From contig NZ_JAKMCM010000005.1 of the NCBI RefSeq assembly GCF_022662015.1, forward strand, positions 270,460 through 334,459: a stretch of 64,000 nt of DNA, in the 5' to 3' direction. Source of the stretch: Aestuariivivens sediminicola. Lineage in GTDB: Bacteria; Bacteroidota; Bacteroidia; Flavobacteriales; Flavobacteriaceae. The notes beneath the pieces were generated by a model, which was given only the letters and a program-made list of their open reading frames with translations, was not told the origin of the DNA and did no database searches. Both the position numbers and the translations under genes were made by a program. Shown one piece after another: positions 17,361 to 26,926 of this stretch (the stretch's first letter is position 1; each line of letters opens with the position of its first letter).

Positions 17361-20300
17361 TTAAAATTTAACATTAATACCAAAGGTAAAAGAACGATTT
17401 ATCGGGTAGGTATTGTAATCAATTCCAATATCCGCATCTTCATTGCTTACCGATGCCGTAGCCTCGGGGTCAAATCCCGTATAGTCGGTAAGAATGAATA
17501 GATTCTCTGCGCTTGCGTAGAGTCTTAGGCCATCCAGACCGAACTTGTCCAGAACATCAGGATCTACATTATAACTCAGTGCAATATTTTTCATGGTCAT
17601 ATAGGAACCGTCCTCAATAAATTGAGAGGACAGGATTTCAGTGCCATCCCTTCCTGATGGAATATTGCTTGGGTTGGTGGAGGTCCATCGGTTCCTGTAA
17701 TCCCCATGCACGGCATGGAACTGCTGTGCACCCAGGGCCATGAGTCTGCCGCGTTGCAGATTATAGATGTCATTGCCCTGTGATCCGGTTAACAGGAAGT
17801 TCAAATTCCAGTTTTTATAACTGATGTCCCAGTTCCATCCCCATATGAAATCCGGGTTTCCATCGCCCACAGTAACGATATCGTCTGTTGTAATCAACCC
17901 ATCACCGTTTACGTCTCTGTATTTTGCATCACCGGGCGCCTTATTGAACTGGGCCGCTTCGGTTTCTTCGCCCAACTGATACACCCCTTCAAAAACATAG
18001 CCTCTGAATGAACTTATAGGTAATCCAACTTCAACCCTCGTGGGATTTACAGGAAAGGTATTGGCGCGAATCACATCACCCACCACCAAAAACTGGACAT
18101 CATCGTTAAGCGATAACACCTTGTTCTTATTACCGGTGATACTTAGTGTTGATGTCACATTCCATTTATCGTTCTGCAGGATTCTGGCATCCAGGGTAAT
18201 TTCAAAACCCTTGTTTTCCACTTCACCGGCATTTACAAATTTATTGGTCGGCCCTACAAAGGGTGGTAATTGTGTATCCAGCAACAGATCGGTTGTATTT
18301 TTCTTGTAATAGTCAAAGGAAAGGTCCACGACCGAGTTGAACAATCCCAAATCCAAACCTATGTTAATTTGTTTCGTTTTTTCCCAGGTCAAATCCGGAT
18401 TCGAAATTCGGTTGGATGGAGCCACACCCGTTACATCAGTGCCATCAAACGGATAATTTACCGCTAAACCGAGTACAGCACGAGATCGTGTTCCAAAAAC
18501 ATTGATCCCCTGATTACCAACCTCACCGTAACTCAACCGCAGTTTCAGGTTGTTAAGCGTTTCATTGTTTTTTAAAAAGTCTTCCTCTGAAATCTTCCAT
18601 GCCAGGGATCCTGAAGGGAAATAACCCCATTTGTCCTTTTGGAATACGCTCGAGCCATCAGCCCTGAACGATGCAGTCAATAAATACTTATTCATAAAGG
18701 CATAATTGACCCGTCCCAGGAAGGATTCCAATTCTCTTTTGCTCTCATTGTTAGCCACAGTTTGAACATTGGCCGCACTTAAATCCTTGTAGGTGACCAG
18801 ATCCGTGAAAAAGTCAGTCGCTGTAATGAATACGCTGTTGGATCTGTCGATCACCAATTCATGGATGGCATCTATCTTCAGACTGTGGTCCTCTCCAATA
18901 TCGGGGGTATAGGTCAATCGGTTGGTGTTATATAGATTGGTTCTGTAAATATTATCAACATCTGCCCTGCCGCTGCCACTCGAAATTAATGGGGCATAGG
19001 CATTGTTGTGGATGTCCGTCTTAACAAGACCTCCTGAGGTATTGAACACCAGATTATCTAAAATGTCCCAGTTGAAGTTCCCGTTGATGCTGATGCGATC
19101 GTTAATGTTTCTACGAACATTGTTCTCGGCAGCCACCAAAGGATTGGTTTGAGAGGTGGCTAAATTCTTAATGGAATTAAAGTTGTAGTCACCATTGTCA
19201 TCGAATGCCGGCGTGGTTGGATCGAATGACAAGCCCACGCCCAGATCGGCTCGGATGCCGGTTGCTTTTGTTTGACCCACATTGAAATTGAGACCCACTT
19301 TTATTTTGTCGGATAATTTGGCATTGAGATTGGTTCTTAGATTCAGTCGTCGGAACATCTGATGGTCGACCACGGTACCACCGGCATCATAATAATTACC
19401 GGAAATATAATAATCCACAGCATCACTGCCACCACTGGCTGAAAGCTGGATATTGTTAAAGTGGGCGGTCTGAAACAGAAGTTCCTGCCAGTCCTCTCCG
19501 CCATTGGCTCTGAGATCCGCTATTTCCTGTGCGGTAAATACCTCCGTGCCATCCGAAAAGTTAACGCCCTCAGCAAATTCGGCCGCATTCATCAAATCCA
19601 ATTTTTGAGTAATATTAGAAATTCCTGTAAACAGGTCCACGTCAAATTTTGGTTTTCCGGAACGCCCTGTCTTTGTAGTAATTAAAATAACTCCATTGGC
19701 ACCCCTGGTCCCATAAATGGCCGTGGAGGAGGCATCCTTAAGCACTTCCATGGACTGGATGTCGTTAACGTTAATGGTGTTAATGCTCGCAAATTGTCCG
19801 TCGATGACATACAGCGGTTCATTACTGCCTGTAATGGAGTTGGCACCTCGGATCCTAATTTTAAAGTTTCCGCCCGGTGCACCGGAAGTTTGGGTGACCT
19901 GCACTCCTGCAGCTCGACCCTGTAAGGCCTGGCTTACATCGTTTAATGGTTGTTTGTCAAAGTCTCTTGAGCTTACAGAGGTAAGTGCCCCCGTTAAATC
20001 GCTGCGTCGTGCAGTACCGTAACCTACAACAACGACCTCGTCGAGTGCGGCTGCGTCTTCCTCCAACACAATGGTCATAGTGGTTTGATTACCTACCGTT
20101 TGTTCCAGGGTTTTATAGCCCAGAAAGCTAAAGACCAGGACATTATCAGGACTTGCATTGATGGTAAAATTGCCATCGAAATCGGTAGCCGTTCCCTGAG
20201 CGGTCCCTTTGATAATCACATTGACCCCTGGAATGGGGGCTCCATCCGAAGCAGATGTAACGGTTCCCTGAACAGGATTCTGCCCATACAGGACGAACAC

Positions 20301-20363
20301 GGCAAACAGCATAATGCCTGAAAACACTGTTCGTTTGATTCTAGCGTTTAGTTGTTGTTTCAT
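17361..20363 (-). CDS. SusC-like TonB-dependent outer-membrane transporter (first pair)
   Basis: This 1000-residue SusC/RagA-family receptor has a signal peptide to about residue 28 (VLYGQNPVQG). It then has a carboxypeptidase-D regulatory-like domain (about 30-105), a TonB-box-like VVVVGYGTARRSDLTG (near 110-127), a plug domain with the family segments IRIRGANSI and LYVIDGQ, and ATAIYGTRGANGVILITTK near 215, and then the 22-strand barrel ending in an aromatic residue (NVKF). It imports oligosaccharides with the SusD encoded 18 bp downstream, driven by TonB. It is divergent from the HTCS gene; the shared intergenic region holds two GTAACA pairs. Confidence 0.95.
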   Translation of the reverse strand: MKQQLNARIKRTVFSGIMLFAVFVLYGQNPVQGTVTSASDGAPIPGVNVIIKGTAQGTATDFDGNFTINASPDNVLVFSFLGYKTLEQTVGNQTTMTIVLEEDAAALDEVVVVGYGTARRSDLTGALTSVSSRDFDKQPLNDVSQALQGRAAGVQVTQTSGAPGGNFKIRIRGANSITGSNEPLYVIDGQFASINTINVNDIQSMEVLKDASSTAIYGTRGANGVILITTKTGRSGKPKFDVDLFTGISNITQKLDLMNAAEFAEGVNFSDGTEVFTAQEIADLRANGGEDWQELLFQTAHFNNIQLSASGGSDAVDYYISGNYYDAGGTVVDHQMFRRLNLRTNLNAKLSDKIKVGLNFNVGQTKATGIRADLGVGLSFDPTTPAFDDNGDYNFNSIKNLATSQTNPLVAAENNVRRNINDRISINGNFNWDILDNLVFNTSGGLVKTDIHNNAYAPLISSGSGRADVDNIYRTNLYNTNRLTYTPDIGEDHSLKIDAIHELVIDRSNSVFITATDFFTDLVTYKDLSAANVQTVANNESKRELESFLGRVNYAFMNKYLLTASFRADGSSVFQKDKWGYFPSGSLAWKISEEDFLKNNETLNNLKLRLSYGEVGNQGINVFGTRSRAVLGLAVNYPFDGTDVTGVAPSNRISNPDLTWEKTKQINIGLDLGLFNSVVDLSFDYYKKNTTDLLLDTQLPPFVGPTNKFVNAGEVENKGFEITLDARILQNDKWNVTSTLSITGNKNKVLSLNDDVQFLVVGDVIRANTFPVNPTRVEVGLPISSFRGYVFEGVYQLGEETEAAQFNKAPGDAKYRDVNGDGLITTDDIVTVGDGNPDFIWGWNWDISYKNWNLNFLLTGSQGNDIYNLQRGRLMALGAQQFHAVHGDYRNRWTSTNPSNIPSGRDGTEILSSQFIEDGSYMTMKNIALSYNVDPDVLDKFGLDGLRLYASAENLFILTDYTGFDPEATASVSNEDADIGIDYNTYPINRSFTFGINVKF

Positions 20364-20583
20364 ATGTTAATTGATTTAGTTAGTTTATGACGAATAAATG
20401 TCGTGATATTTTAATTCACTCAGGTTTTAATTCAGACCAATTTAAAGGGGTTTTTAGGTCAATCACTTTAAATCTCAGATCTTTCAATTTAAATCGGTTA
20501 TTTCAAGTCACCCCCTTTAAGATGTCGCCCTTTGTTTTCATACAAGTGCATATAAGGTATACAAGTCTGATGAAATCTTATAA

Positions 20584-20650
20584 GCAAGGTACTACGGAAT
20601 TTTGAATTTTCATATCACAACGAGTAACACAATGAAATGGATTTGTAACA
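20584..20650 (-). promoter_or_regulatory. Candidate promoter with 21-bp direct repeat (site C, SusC side)
   Basis: ACGAGTAACA (20620-20629) and ATTTGTAACA (20641-20650) share the GTAACA core at exactly 21 bp. A degenerate -7 box, TACCTTGC on the minus strand (20591-20584), lies 32 bp from the nearer core, as at site A. It would drive the first SusC/SusD pair, with a long leader of about 215 nt. Confidence 0.5.
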
Positions 20651-20725
20651 TCATTGGTTCTGCCATTGTGCTGTTTACCTTTGGTCTAAAACGAACGCTA
20701 AATTTGCGAGGCTCCGTTTATATGG

Positions 20726-20756
20726 ATTTGTAACATAAAGCTTCTTATTTGTAACA
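20726..20756. promoter_or_regulatory. Second 21-bp GTAACA pair between SusC and HTCS genes
   Basis: ATTTGTAACA is at 20726-20735 and again at 20747-20756, a perfect 10-mer pair with a 21-bp period. It starts 85 bp from the nearer copy of the SusC-side pair, close to eight helical turns. It lies just downstream of a possible HTCS -7 box (20699-20706), so a role in feedback on the HTCS or in DNA looping is possible but inferred. Confidence 0.5.
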
Positions 20757-21074
20757 TCCTGGGTATTCAACGGGGATTTTATTTTTTTTAGTCTTCGACC
20801 TGGTCTAACTTTATTAGGTTTGGGATGGATGAATTGTAAAGGAAATAATCTTTGCCTGATCAATGAATTGTGAGTGATAAGGAAGAACTGGTCGGCAAAA
20901 AGACGGATTTCCAATTCTGTGAACCGGGTCTGGAGGCAGGGATGGCTGAAAGGATCATATCATAAGGAGAAGGAGTGAAGATCCCGAAGCATATGGTATG
21001 ATGTGGATGAATACTTTCAATTGAATCCAATGCATGTTCCACTAAAAATAAGTATCTTTTCAATTAAATTTAAA

Positions 21075-24000
21075 ATGAACCTTAGGATGGGTGCTGTTAA
21101 ACCGTATAAACTGTTGGGGTATCTTTTTGTTTTCCTTTTAGTACTGATGGATCCGATACCTGCTCAGGAGCTGTATTTTAAAAATTTAACGGTCGAGGAT
21201 GGCTTGTCGCAAAATGATGTCAACTCCATCGTACAGGACAGTTACGGTTTCATGTGGATCGGCACCTATGATGGTCTCAATCGTTTGGATGGAAGAAATT
21301 TAATCACCTTTCGCAGAGAAACCGCCAATCCTTCAAGTCTGCCGGACAATCGTGTCAGCGCGCTATTGGAAGACCAGAAGAAGCGTTTATGGATCGGTAC
21401 CGGGGCCGGCCTCTTTTCGTATTATTCACTGTTAAAAGAAAGGTTCATCAGAGTGAAGTCCCCGGATAATGTAGGTATTATAACGAATTTTCTTTTGACC
21501 CGAGATGATACGCTATATGCCATAACCTCAACAGGAGTCCTGAAGTTGAATGAAGGGGTTGAACCCGGTTTTGAATATGTTCCCAACTTGAGTATGGTGC
21601 ACATCAGAGATGGCATTCAGTTGCCGGAGGGCGATATCTATTTTGCGGGGAATAGCGGGGTCTTCCATTTAAAGGGGAACACAATGGTAAGACTGCCACA
21701 ATCTGAAAATATTGCCTTCACCAGTCTGGCCTATACCAATTATGCTGTTTTGGTAGGTGGGAACAGAGGGCTTTATACGATTGACAGACTTCAGGGGCCC
21801 ATAAAATTGGATCATCCCGATCTTCCCGAGATGTCCATTATGTCCATGACCAGAGACCACATTGGAAACATCTGGATCGGAACCCGAAGTAATGGACTCA
21901 TACAACTGAACAGTGCATTGGAATTTGTCAACCAGATGACCGGTTCAAAGAATAAACCAAGAGGCTTACTGAGCAATACGGTTATTAAGGTGTATTATGA
22001 CCGATTCAATAATATCTGGGTAGGCAACCGAAACGGATTGTGCTATACCAATCTGTACGATACCGGTTTTCATGCTATAGACCTGGAACGGATTAACCGA
22101 CCCAATGTCAGATCCATGCTGGTCGATGGCGATCGGCTCCTTCTCGGGATCAACAATGAAGGTCTTTTTAAATATGATCTCCAAACGCATCGGTTGAATA
22201 AAATAAAGAGTCTGGATGCCAATTACATCAATGCGATTAAAAAATTTGACAATACGATCTATGTATGCTCTAACAAGGGATTGCACCGTTTAACAAATGA
22301 TGAGCAACTCGAGATAGTATATAAAGATGCAAGAGATCTCATAAATTTTCGATGTATCACCCAGGATGATTATGGTCGTCTGTTCGTGGGGAATTCTCAG
22401 GGGGTACTTAAAAAGGAGAATGATGACATCAAATGGCTTTGGGAGGATTATCCCCTTTTTCAGAATTTAAGCCAGTATGACATTTTCTCTATGTTCTTCC
22501 AGGCGGAGACCAATCAGTTATTGGTAGGCACCGTATCCCAGGGATTGATAATGATTGAGCTCGATAAAAAGAGTCACCTGGGACGGTTGGACAGGGAAGG
22601 GCTTAGGGATGTTCATGGGCATCCCATCACCAATACCTCTGTATGGTGTTTCCATCGGGCTGCGGATCAAACGATTTGGGTGGGTACCGATATCGGCCTG
22701 TTTAAAAGGACCCCGGGCGCTGAGGTCTTCGAACAGATTGATGTGGAAGGCGTATTGGATAAAAAAATCATGAGTATTGCTGAAGATTCAAATCATCATC
22801 TATGGCTTTCCAACACGCATGGTCTGATTCAATACCGGACAGATCAAAATAAGGTAAGGGTCTATAACTATGACAATGGTCTCCTATCGAGTAGTTTGAC
22901 TGAAGCATTCGGGTACTATAAGGACAATCTCTTCATAGGGACTACAAACGGGGTGAACTATTTTAATCCACTTGAGATTGCGCCCAATCCCTATCATTCG
23001 CAATTGCTGCTGTCTAACCTCAGGGTAAACAATGAATTGGTAAAGCCCGGTGTCGAATTGTTCGGATCGGTGATATTAAACGCAAACATCAATTCAACGG
23101 AGCAGCTGACCTTGAATCACTTACAAAACGACCTGTCAATTGAGTTCTCCGGAACCAATTACACCAACAATTTAAGAAATAAATTCCGGTATCGTCTTGA
23201 GGGTTATGATGATAAGTGGGTCTATACCTTGACTAACCCTGTGGTATCCTATTCAAATCTGGACCCTGGAGATTATACCTTTCAGTTACAGCTCGAAGAT
23301 ATTGAAGGCAACTGGAACACGAATGAAATTATCCTCCCCCTCTCCATCATCCCATCGCCATGGAAAACCAACTTTGCCTATGTGATTTATGGTATCATAC
23401 TGAGTCTGATTATCTCCGGCTTCATTTACTTTTGGTTCAACAAACAGCGTCTTGACCATCAGATTGAACTCGATAAAATCAAAATCAACCAGGATAAAGA
23501 ACTTAGAGAGAAACAGTTGCGGTTTTTCGTTGATGTGGGTCATGAATTTAAAACACCGCTGTCTCTGATTCTTGCCCCCTTCAATGATTTAATGAACCAA
23601 ACCCTGAGCCGGGAACAAAAAGAGATGTGCAGGGAAATCGTATCTCGTAATATCCAGCGCATGAATTTTCTGGTGAATCAGTTGCTGGACTTTGGAAAAA
23701 TATCGGAAGGAGAAAACCTGGTGAGGGTTACCAAGATGGATCTCCGTCAGGCCATAAGAGAATACACCAAAGCGTTTCAATGGCAGGTGCAGCGTGAGGA
23801 AATCGATCTGCGTTTAAATCTCGATAAATGTGAAGGCTATTTTGACCGCAATGTGTTGGAAAAGGGATTTTACAATATTTTGTCGAACGCCTTTAAATAT
23901 ACCCCAACCGGAGGTGTCATTGATATTTCATTGAAGGTTGAAGATGAAGCAGGTCTTGACTATGCCATTATTACGGTCAGTGACAGCGGCCCCGGTGTTC

Positions 24001-25049
24001 CTGATCACCAGAAGGATCTTATTTTTGAACGCTTTTATCACGGCAAGGACAGGGCCTCATCAGGCATTGGACTGCATCTGGCCAAAAGTCTTATTCAGGC
24101 CCATGGCGGCAGCATATCTGTTGAAGACAGCGACTTGAACGGAACCATGTTTAAGATCAGGTTACCGATATCAGGACAGTATTATTCCATCAAAGAGGAA
24201 GACCAAAATGCAATGGATCAGGTGCAGACAAGTGCTCATGATGCCAGTGTGTTTGATGAGGAAGTCGTTGAGAAAGGGGAGACCATTCTCATTGTTGAGG
24301 ATGATCATGACTTGAGGAATTACCTTAAGATCAGTCTTCAGAATGATTATACTGTTTTAGAGGCCAATAATGGGGAACAGGGATTGTTTCTCGCCCGGGA
24401 ACATCTTCCGGATATCGTTATCAGTGACATCATGATGCCTTTAATGGATGGTATCGACATGTGTGAGAAATTAAAATCCGATAATGAAACATCCCATATC
24501 CCGGTTATTTTTCTCACGGCAAAAACAGATGCTGAATTTCAGAAAAAAGGTCTTTCAGCAGGAGCCTGGGATTTTATAACCAAACCTTTTAACTCTGAGG
24601 TCTTGCGCAGAAAAGTGGCTAATATCCTTGAGACAAGAAACAAGTTCAAGACCTATCTCATGGATCATAACATTAATGTGGAAATCAAAACACACTACAC
24701 CTCCTATGACCAGAAGCTCATCAAAAGCATTAACCAGGTCATTGAGCGTAATATTAACAATCCTAACTTCACGGTGAACGATCTTGCCTCAGAGGTCGGG
24801 TTGAGCAGGATGCATTTGCATCGCAAATTAAAGACACTGGTTGGTGAAACCGGAAAAAGCATCATCACCAGTGTAAAAATGAAATATGCCATAGACATGT
24901 TCGATCATGGGTGCGACCGCGTACAGGAGGCGATGAATGCCGTGGGCATAACCAACTATGGTATTTTTAACAGTAACTTTAAGAAGATCACCAAAGTAAC
25001 GCCTAAAGAATACATAGCCAATCTCAAGGAAAAGAGCAGTTCTGTTTAA
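21075..25049 (+). CDS. Hybrid two-component system sensor/regulator (HTCS)
   Basis: The start chosen is the ATG at 21075, which leads into an uncleaved or cleaved signal (YLFVFLLVLMDPIPAQ); an in-frame ATG at 21003 would add 24 residues. Of 1324 residues, about 35-660 are two-component propeller repeats (W-I-G-T/N units such as GFMWIGTYDGL), followed by a Y_Y_Y domain (YRLEGYDDKW) and one membrane helix near 763-783. The histidine kinase H-box is FFVDVGHEFKTPLSL, and the ATPase domain has SGIGLHLAKSLIQAHGG. A receiver follows with its phospho-Asp in VISDIMMP (near 1115), then FLTAK and TKPF. The end is an AraC-type DNA-binding domain (FTVNDLASEVGLSRMHLHRK). It senses a periplasmic glycan fragment and activates the PUL. 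The GTAACA pairs are its candidate targets. Confidence 0.95.
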   Translation: MNLRMGAVKPYKLLGYLFVFLLVLMDPIPAQELYFKNLTVEDGLSQNDVNSIVQDSYGFMWIGTYDGLNRLDGRNLITFRRETANPSSLPDNRVSALLEDQKKRLWIGTGAGLFSYYSLLKERFIRVKSPDNVGIITNFLLTRDDTLYAITSTGVLKLNEGVEPGFEYVPNLSMVHIRDGIQLPEGDIYFAGNSGVFHLKGNTMVRLPQSENIAFTSLAYTNYAVLVGGNRGLYTIDRLQGPIKLDHPDLPEMSIMSMTRDHIGNIWIGTRSNGLIQLNSALEFVNQMTGSKNKPRGLLSNTVIKVYYDRFNNIWVGNRNGLCYTNLYDTGFHAIDLERINRPNVRSMLVDGDRLLLGINNEGLFKYDLQTHRLNKIKSLDANYINAIKKFDNTIYVCSNKGLHRLTNDEQLEIVYKDARDLINFRCITQDDYGRLFVGNSQGVLKKENDDIKWLWEDYPLFQNLSQYDIFSMFFQAETNQLLVGTVSQGLIMIELDKKSHLGRLDREGLRDVHGHPITNTSVWCFHRAADQTIWVGTDIGLFKRTPGAEVFEQIDVEGVLDKKIMSIAEDSNHHLWLSNTHGLIQYRTDQNKVRVYNYDNGLLSSSLTEAFGYYKDNLFIGTTNGVNYFNPLEIAPNPYHSQLLLSNLRVNNELVKPGVELFGSVILNANINSTEQLTLNHLQNDLSIEFSGTNYTNNLRNKFRYRLEGYDDKWVYTLTNPVVSYSNLDPGDYTFQLQLEDIEGNWNTNEIILPLSIIPSPWKTNFAYVIYGIILSLIISGFIYFWFNKQRLDHQIELDKIKINQDKELREKQLRFFVDVGHEFKTPLSLILAPFNDLMNQTLSREQKEMCREIVSRNIQRMNFLVNQLLDFGKISEGENLVRVTKMDLRQAIREYTKAFQWQVQREEIDLRLNLDKCEGYFDRNVLEKGFYNILSNAFKYTPTGGVIDISLKVEDEAGLDYAIITVSDSGPGVPDHQKDLIFERFYHGKDRASSGIGLHLAKSLIQAHGGSISVEDSDLNGTMFKIRLPISGQYYSIKEEDQNAMDQVQTSAHDASVFDEEVVEKGETILIVEDDHDLRNYLKISLQNDYTVLEANNGEQGLFLAREHLPDIVISDIMMPLMDGIDMCEKLKSDNETSHIPVIFLTAKTDAEFQKKGLSAGAWDFITKPFNSEVLRRKVANILETRNKFKTYLMDHNINVEIKTHYTSYDQKLIKSINQVIERNINNPNFTVNDLASEVGLSRMHLHRKLKTLVGETGKSIITSVKMKYAIDMFDHGCDRVQEAMNAVGITNYGIFNSNFKKITKVTPKEYIANLKEKSSSV

Positions 25050-25069
25050 GGCATACTCAGCAGATCCTA

Positions 25070-26875
25070 TTACTTAAATCCTTTATTCCGCCCTACGGAT
25101 AAGGTCCGGTTGCTCTGTTCGTCTGCTTGAATGGCAGTTTTACAATCGCCTTCATAGCGGTTCCCGCTGATCACCGTATTCTGACAGTTGGTCAGTTCGA
25201 TGAGCGGTGTACCGGGGTAGAGTTCCGGCATACCATCGGTTTTTACGATCGTATTATCCTTTACGGTCAACCCATCGACGCGGTCCGCCATGACAATCCT
25301 GTTACCAAAAGTGCGGATGGTGTTGTTTACAAAACGGATATTTCGGTCATAGCGAATGGATGGATCAAAGGATTTTCCCAACCGCGGTGTGATATTGAGT
25401 ACCGCATGTTCCGAACCACTGTAGGCACAGTAATCAAAGCTGTTATTTTGTATCAGGACATCGTCTACCGCACCAGACTCGAACCAGAAGAAGGTCTCCC
25501 CTCTGAAAAAAATGGTCGACATCATGGATGAGAAGCGATTGTTTTCAATGATGGTCTTGAGCGGTGTTTTAAGAACCACATTCCTGGCCCTGTGATTCCT
25601 TATCGTACAACCGCGCATGGTGAATTCAGGATTCCATGTTTTATTTTCCAGAATATCACCGGGTTGCAAGCCTGAGGGCAGGGGCGTCTCAAAACTTATG
25701 TCCATAAAGGTATCGTTAATGTACTTCACATTCCGAACCACTGCAGTGTCGGCACGCTGAGGAGAGGGTTGTCTGATGAACCAGACCGCGTCTCCCGGAG
25801 CTGCAAATTGAAATCCACGCTGTTCAAAATGCATTAATCGGGTGCGAAGCGTATGCTGGTCGAGCACCTCATCGACTTCAACATAGGTGCCATGAACGTT
25901 GGTACCATCGTCCAGCATGTTCTCGAACCGACAGTTCTCTATGACTATTGCACCTCTGCAATTACAGAAATGGGTGGCATCTGCCGTGCTGGAGATCACC
26001 CGGTTCGTACCCTCTCGGAGATAAACACCTGAATTGATCAGTCGAATATCCTCGGAACGCTCAAAGAGGAAGCCCATTCCCAGTGCATGGTGAATGATGA
26101 CACCATCGAGCTCGATATTTGAGGAGGTCTTGAAATCGAATGCCGGCGCATAGCGGTCATGCTCCCGATCCCCTTTGGAACTCAGCAAGGCACCAACCGG
26201 AGGATAGTGCTTGAGGAATTCATGGAACCTCAAATTCCCATTTGGTAATTTTTCCACCCATCGCGGATGACTGTGAACATCCCAGGCCCCATGAACCGGT
26301 CGTTTTGCTGCAGGATCAAATGCCAGCGTACTTCCCGGATAGGTGTAACTGAAACCGTCAATATCCGGAAATTCCAGTTTGCCATTTCGAATCTTCCAGG
26401 AGAATCCGTCCCTGAACGGCTTAATGTCGCGCCACCCCTCCTTCTCATTGACCGCAATAACTTCACCGAGAAAGGTAAACGGAATGTCCCAGTCTATAAC
26501 GAGATCACTTATGGAAATGCGTTCACAAGCTTCGAACAGAAAGGGCATGGCCTGACCGTGAAAGATGAATTCGGCCCCATTACCCTCAATGGTGACTGAG
26601 CGAAATGTACTGAAGTTAAAGATGATGCGCTTATATCCATTCCCGTGATTCGTAATGTCCAGGTATTTCCCAGTGGCATAGTCCGGCATAAATCGGTATA
26701 TGCCCTTTTCGAATACGAGGTGGATGTCCTTCGTTTCTGTTTCCTCAAGCAGTTGATTGATGACCGGTGTCATATCGCCATCAACCGGCTTTATGATTAT
26801 GGGATCACCTGTTTCAGCCATACCAAGACTGGTGGACACCGCAAGTATAGTTAACATCAGTATTAGTTTTCTCAT
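25070..26875 (-). CDS. GH110 family glycoside hydrolase (alpha-1,3-galactosidase family)
   Basis: This 601-residue secreted enzyme has a signal peptide to about residue 20 (AVSTSLGMAETG). Its parallel beta-helix carries the GH110 hallmarks: VTIEGNGAEFIFHG (94-107), SDLVIDWDIPF (123-133), TADATHFCNCRG (297-308) and ENMLDDGTNVHGTY (318-331). Asp299, Asp322 and Asp323 fall at the spacing of the catalytic Asp residues reported for GH110. The family releases terminal alpha-1,3-linked galactose from blood group B-type or algal galactan chains; which one applies here is inferred to be algal. It is the last gene of the unit starting at 35051 and converges on the HTCS gene with only 20 bp between stops. 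Confidence 0.93.
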   Translation of the reverse strand: MRKLILMLTILAVSTSLGMAETGDPIIIKPVDGDMTPVINQLLEETETKDIHLVFEKGIYRFMPDYATGKYLDITNHGNGYKRIIFNFSTFRSVTIEGNGAEFIFHGQAMPFLFEACERISISDLVIDWDIPFTFLGEVIAVNEKEGWRDIKPFRDGFSWKIRNGKLEFPDIDGFSYTYPGSTLAFDPAAKRPVHGAWDVHSHPRWVEKLPNGNLRFHEFLKHYPPVGALLSSKGDREHDRYAPAFDFKTSSNIELDGVIIHHALGMGFLFERSEDIRLINSGVYLREGTNRVISSTADATHFCNCRGAIVIENCRFENMLDDGTNVHGTYVEVDEVLDQHTLRTRLMHFEQRGFQFAAPGDAVWFIRQPSPQRADTAVVRNVKYINDTFMDISFETPLPSGLQPGDILENKTWNPEFTMRGCTIRNHRARNVVLKTPLKTIIENNRFSSMMSTIFFRGETFFWFESGAVDDVLIQNNSFDYCAYSGSEHAVLNITPRLGKSFDPSIRYDRNIRFVNNTIRTFGNRIVMADRVDGLTVKDNTIVKTDGMPELYPGTPLIELTNCQNTVISGNRYEGDCKTAIQADEQSNRTLSVGRNKGFK

Positions 26876-26926
26876 CGCTATCGGTTTGTTGTTAAAGCGT
26901 CCTGTTTTACTGATCAGAACATGTTA

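Larger units (their letters stand above)
20364..21074. other. Divergent SusC/HTCS intergenic region, 711 bp
   Basis: This is the longest non-coding stretch of the PUL. It holds two 21-bp-spaced GTAACA pairs (20620-20650 and 20726-20756) and a candidate minus-strand -7 box at 20591-20584, implying a leader of about 215 nt before the SusC start. Within that leader TTAAAGGGG (20442-20450) can pair with CCCCTTTAA (20512-20520). A plus-strand TAAATTTG (20699-20706) fits the -7 consensus and could serve the HTCS, but its TTG is only 15 bp upstream instead of about 19. No convincing small gene was seen. Confidence 0.6.

Noticed and set aside
20681..20706. HTCS promoter TTG-N15-TAAATTTG
   Set aside because: The -7 box fits, but the spacing to TTG is 15 bp instead of about 19, so it is not listed as a promoter of its own.
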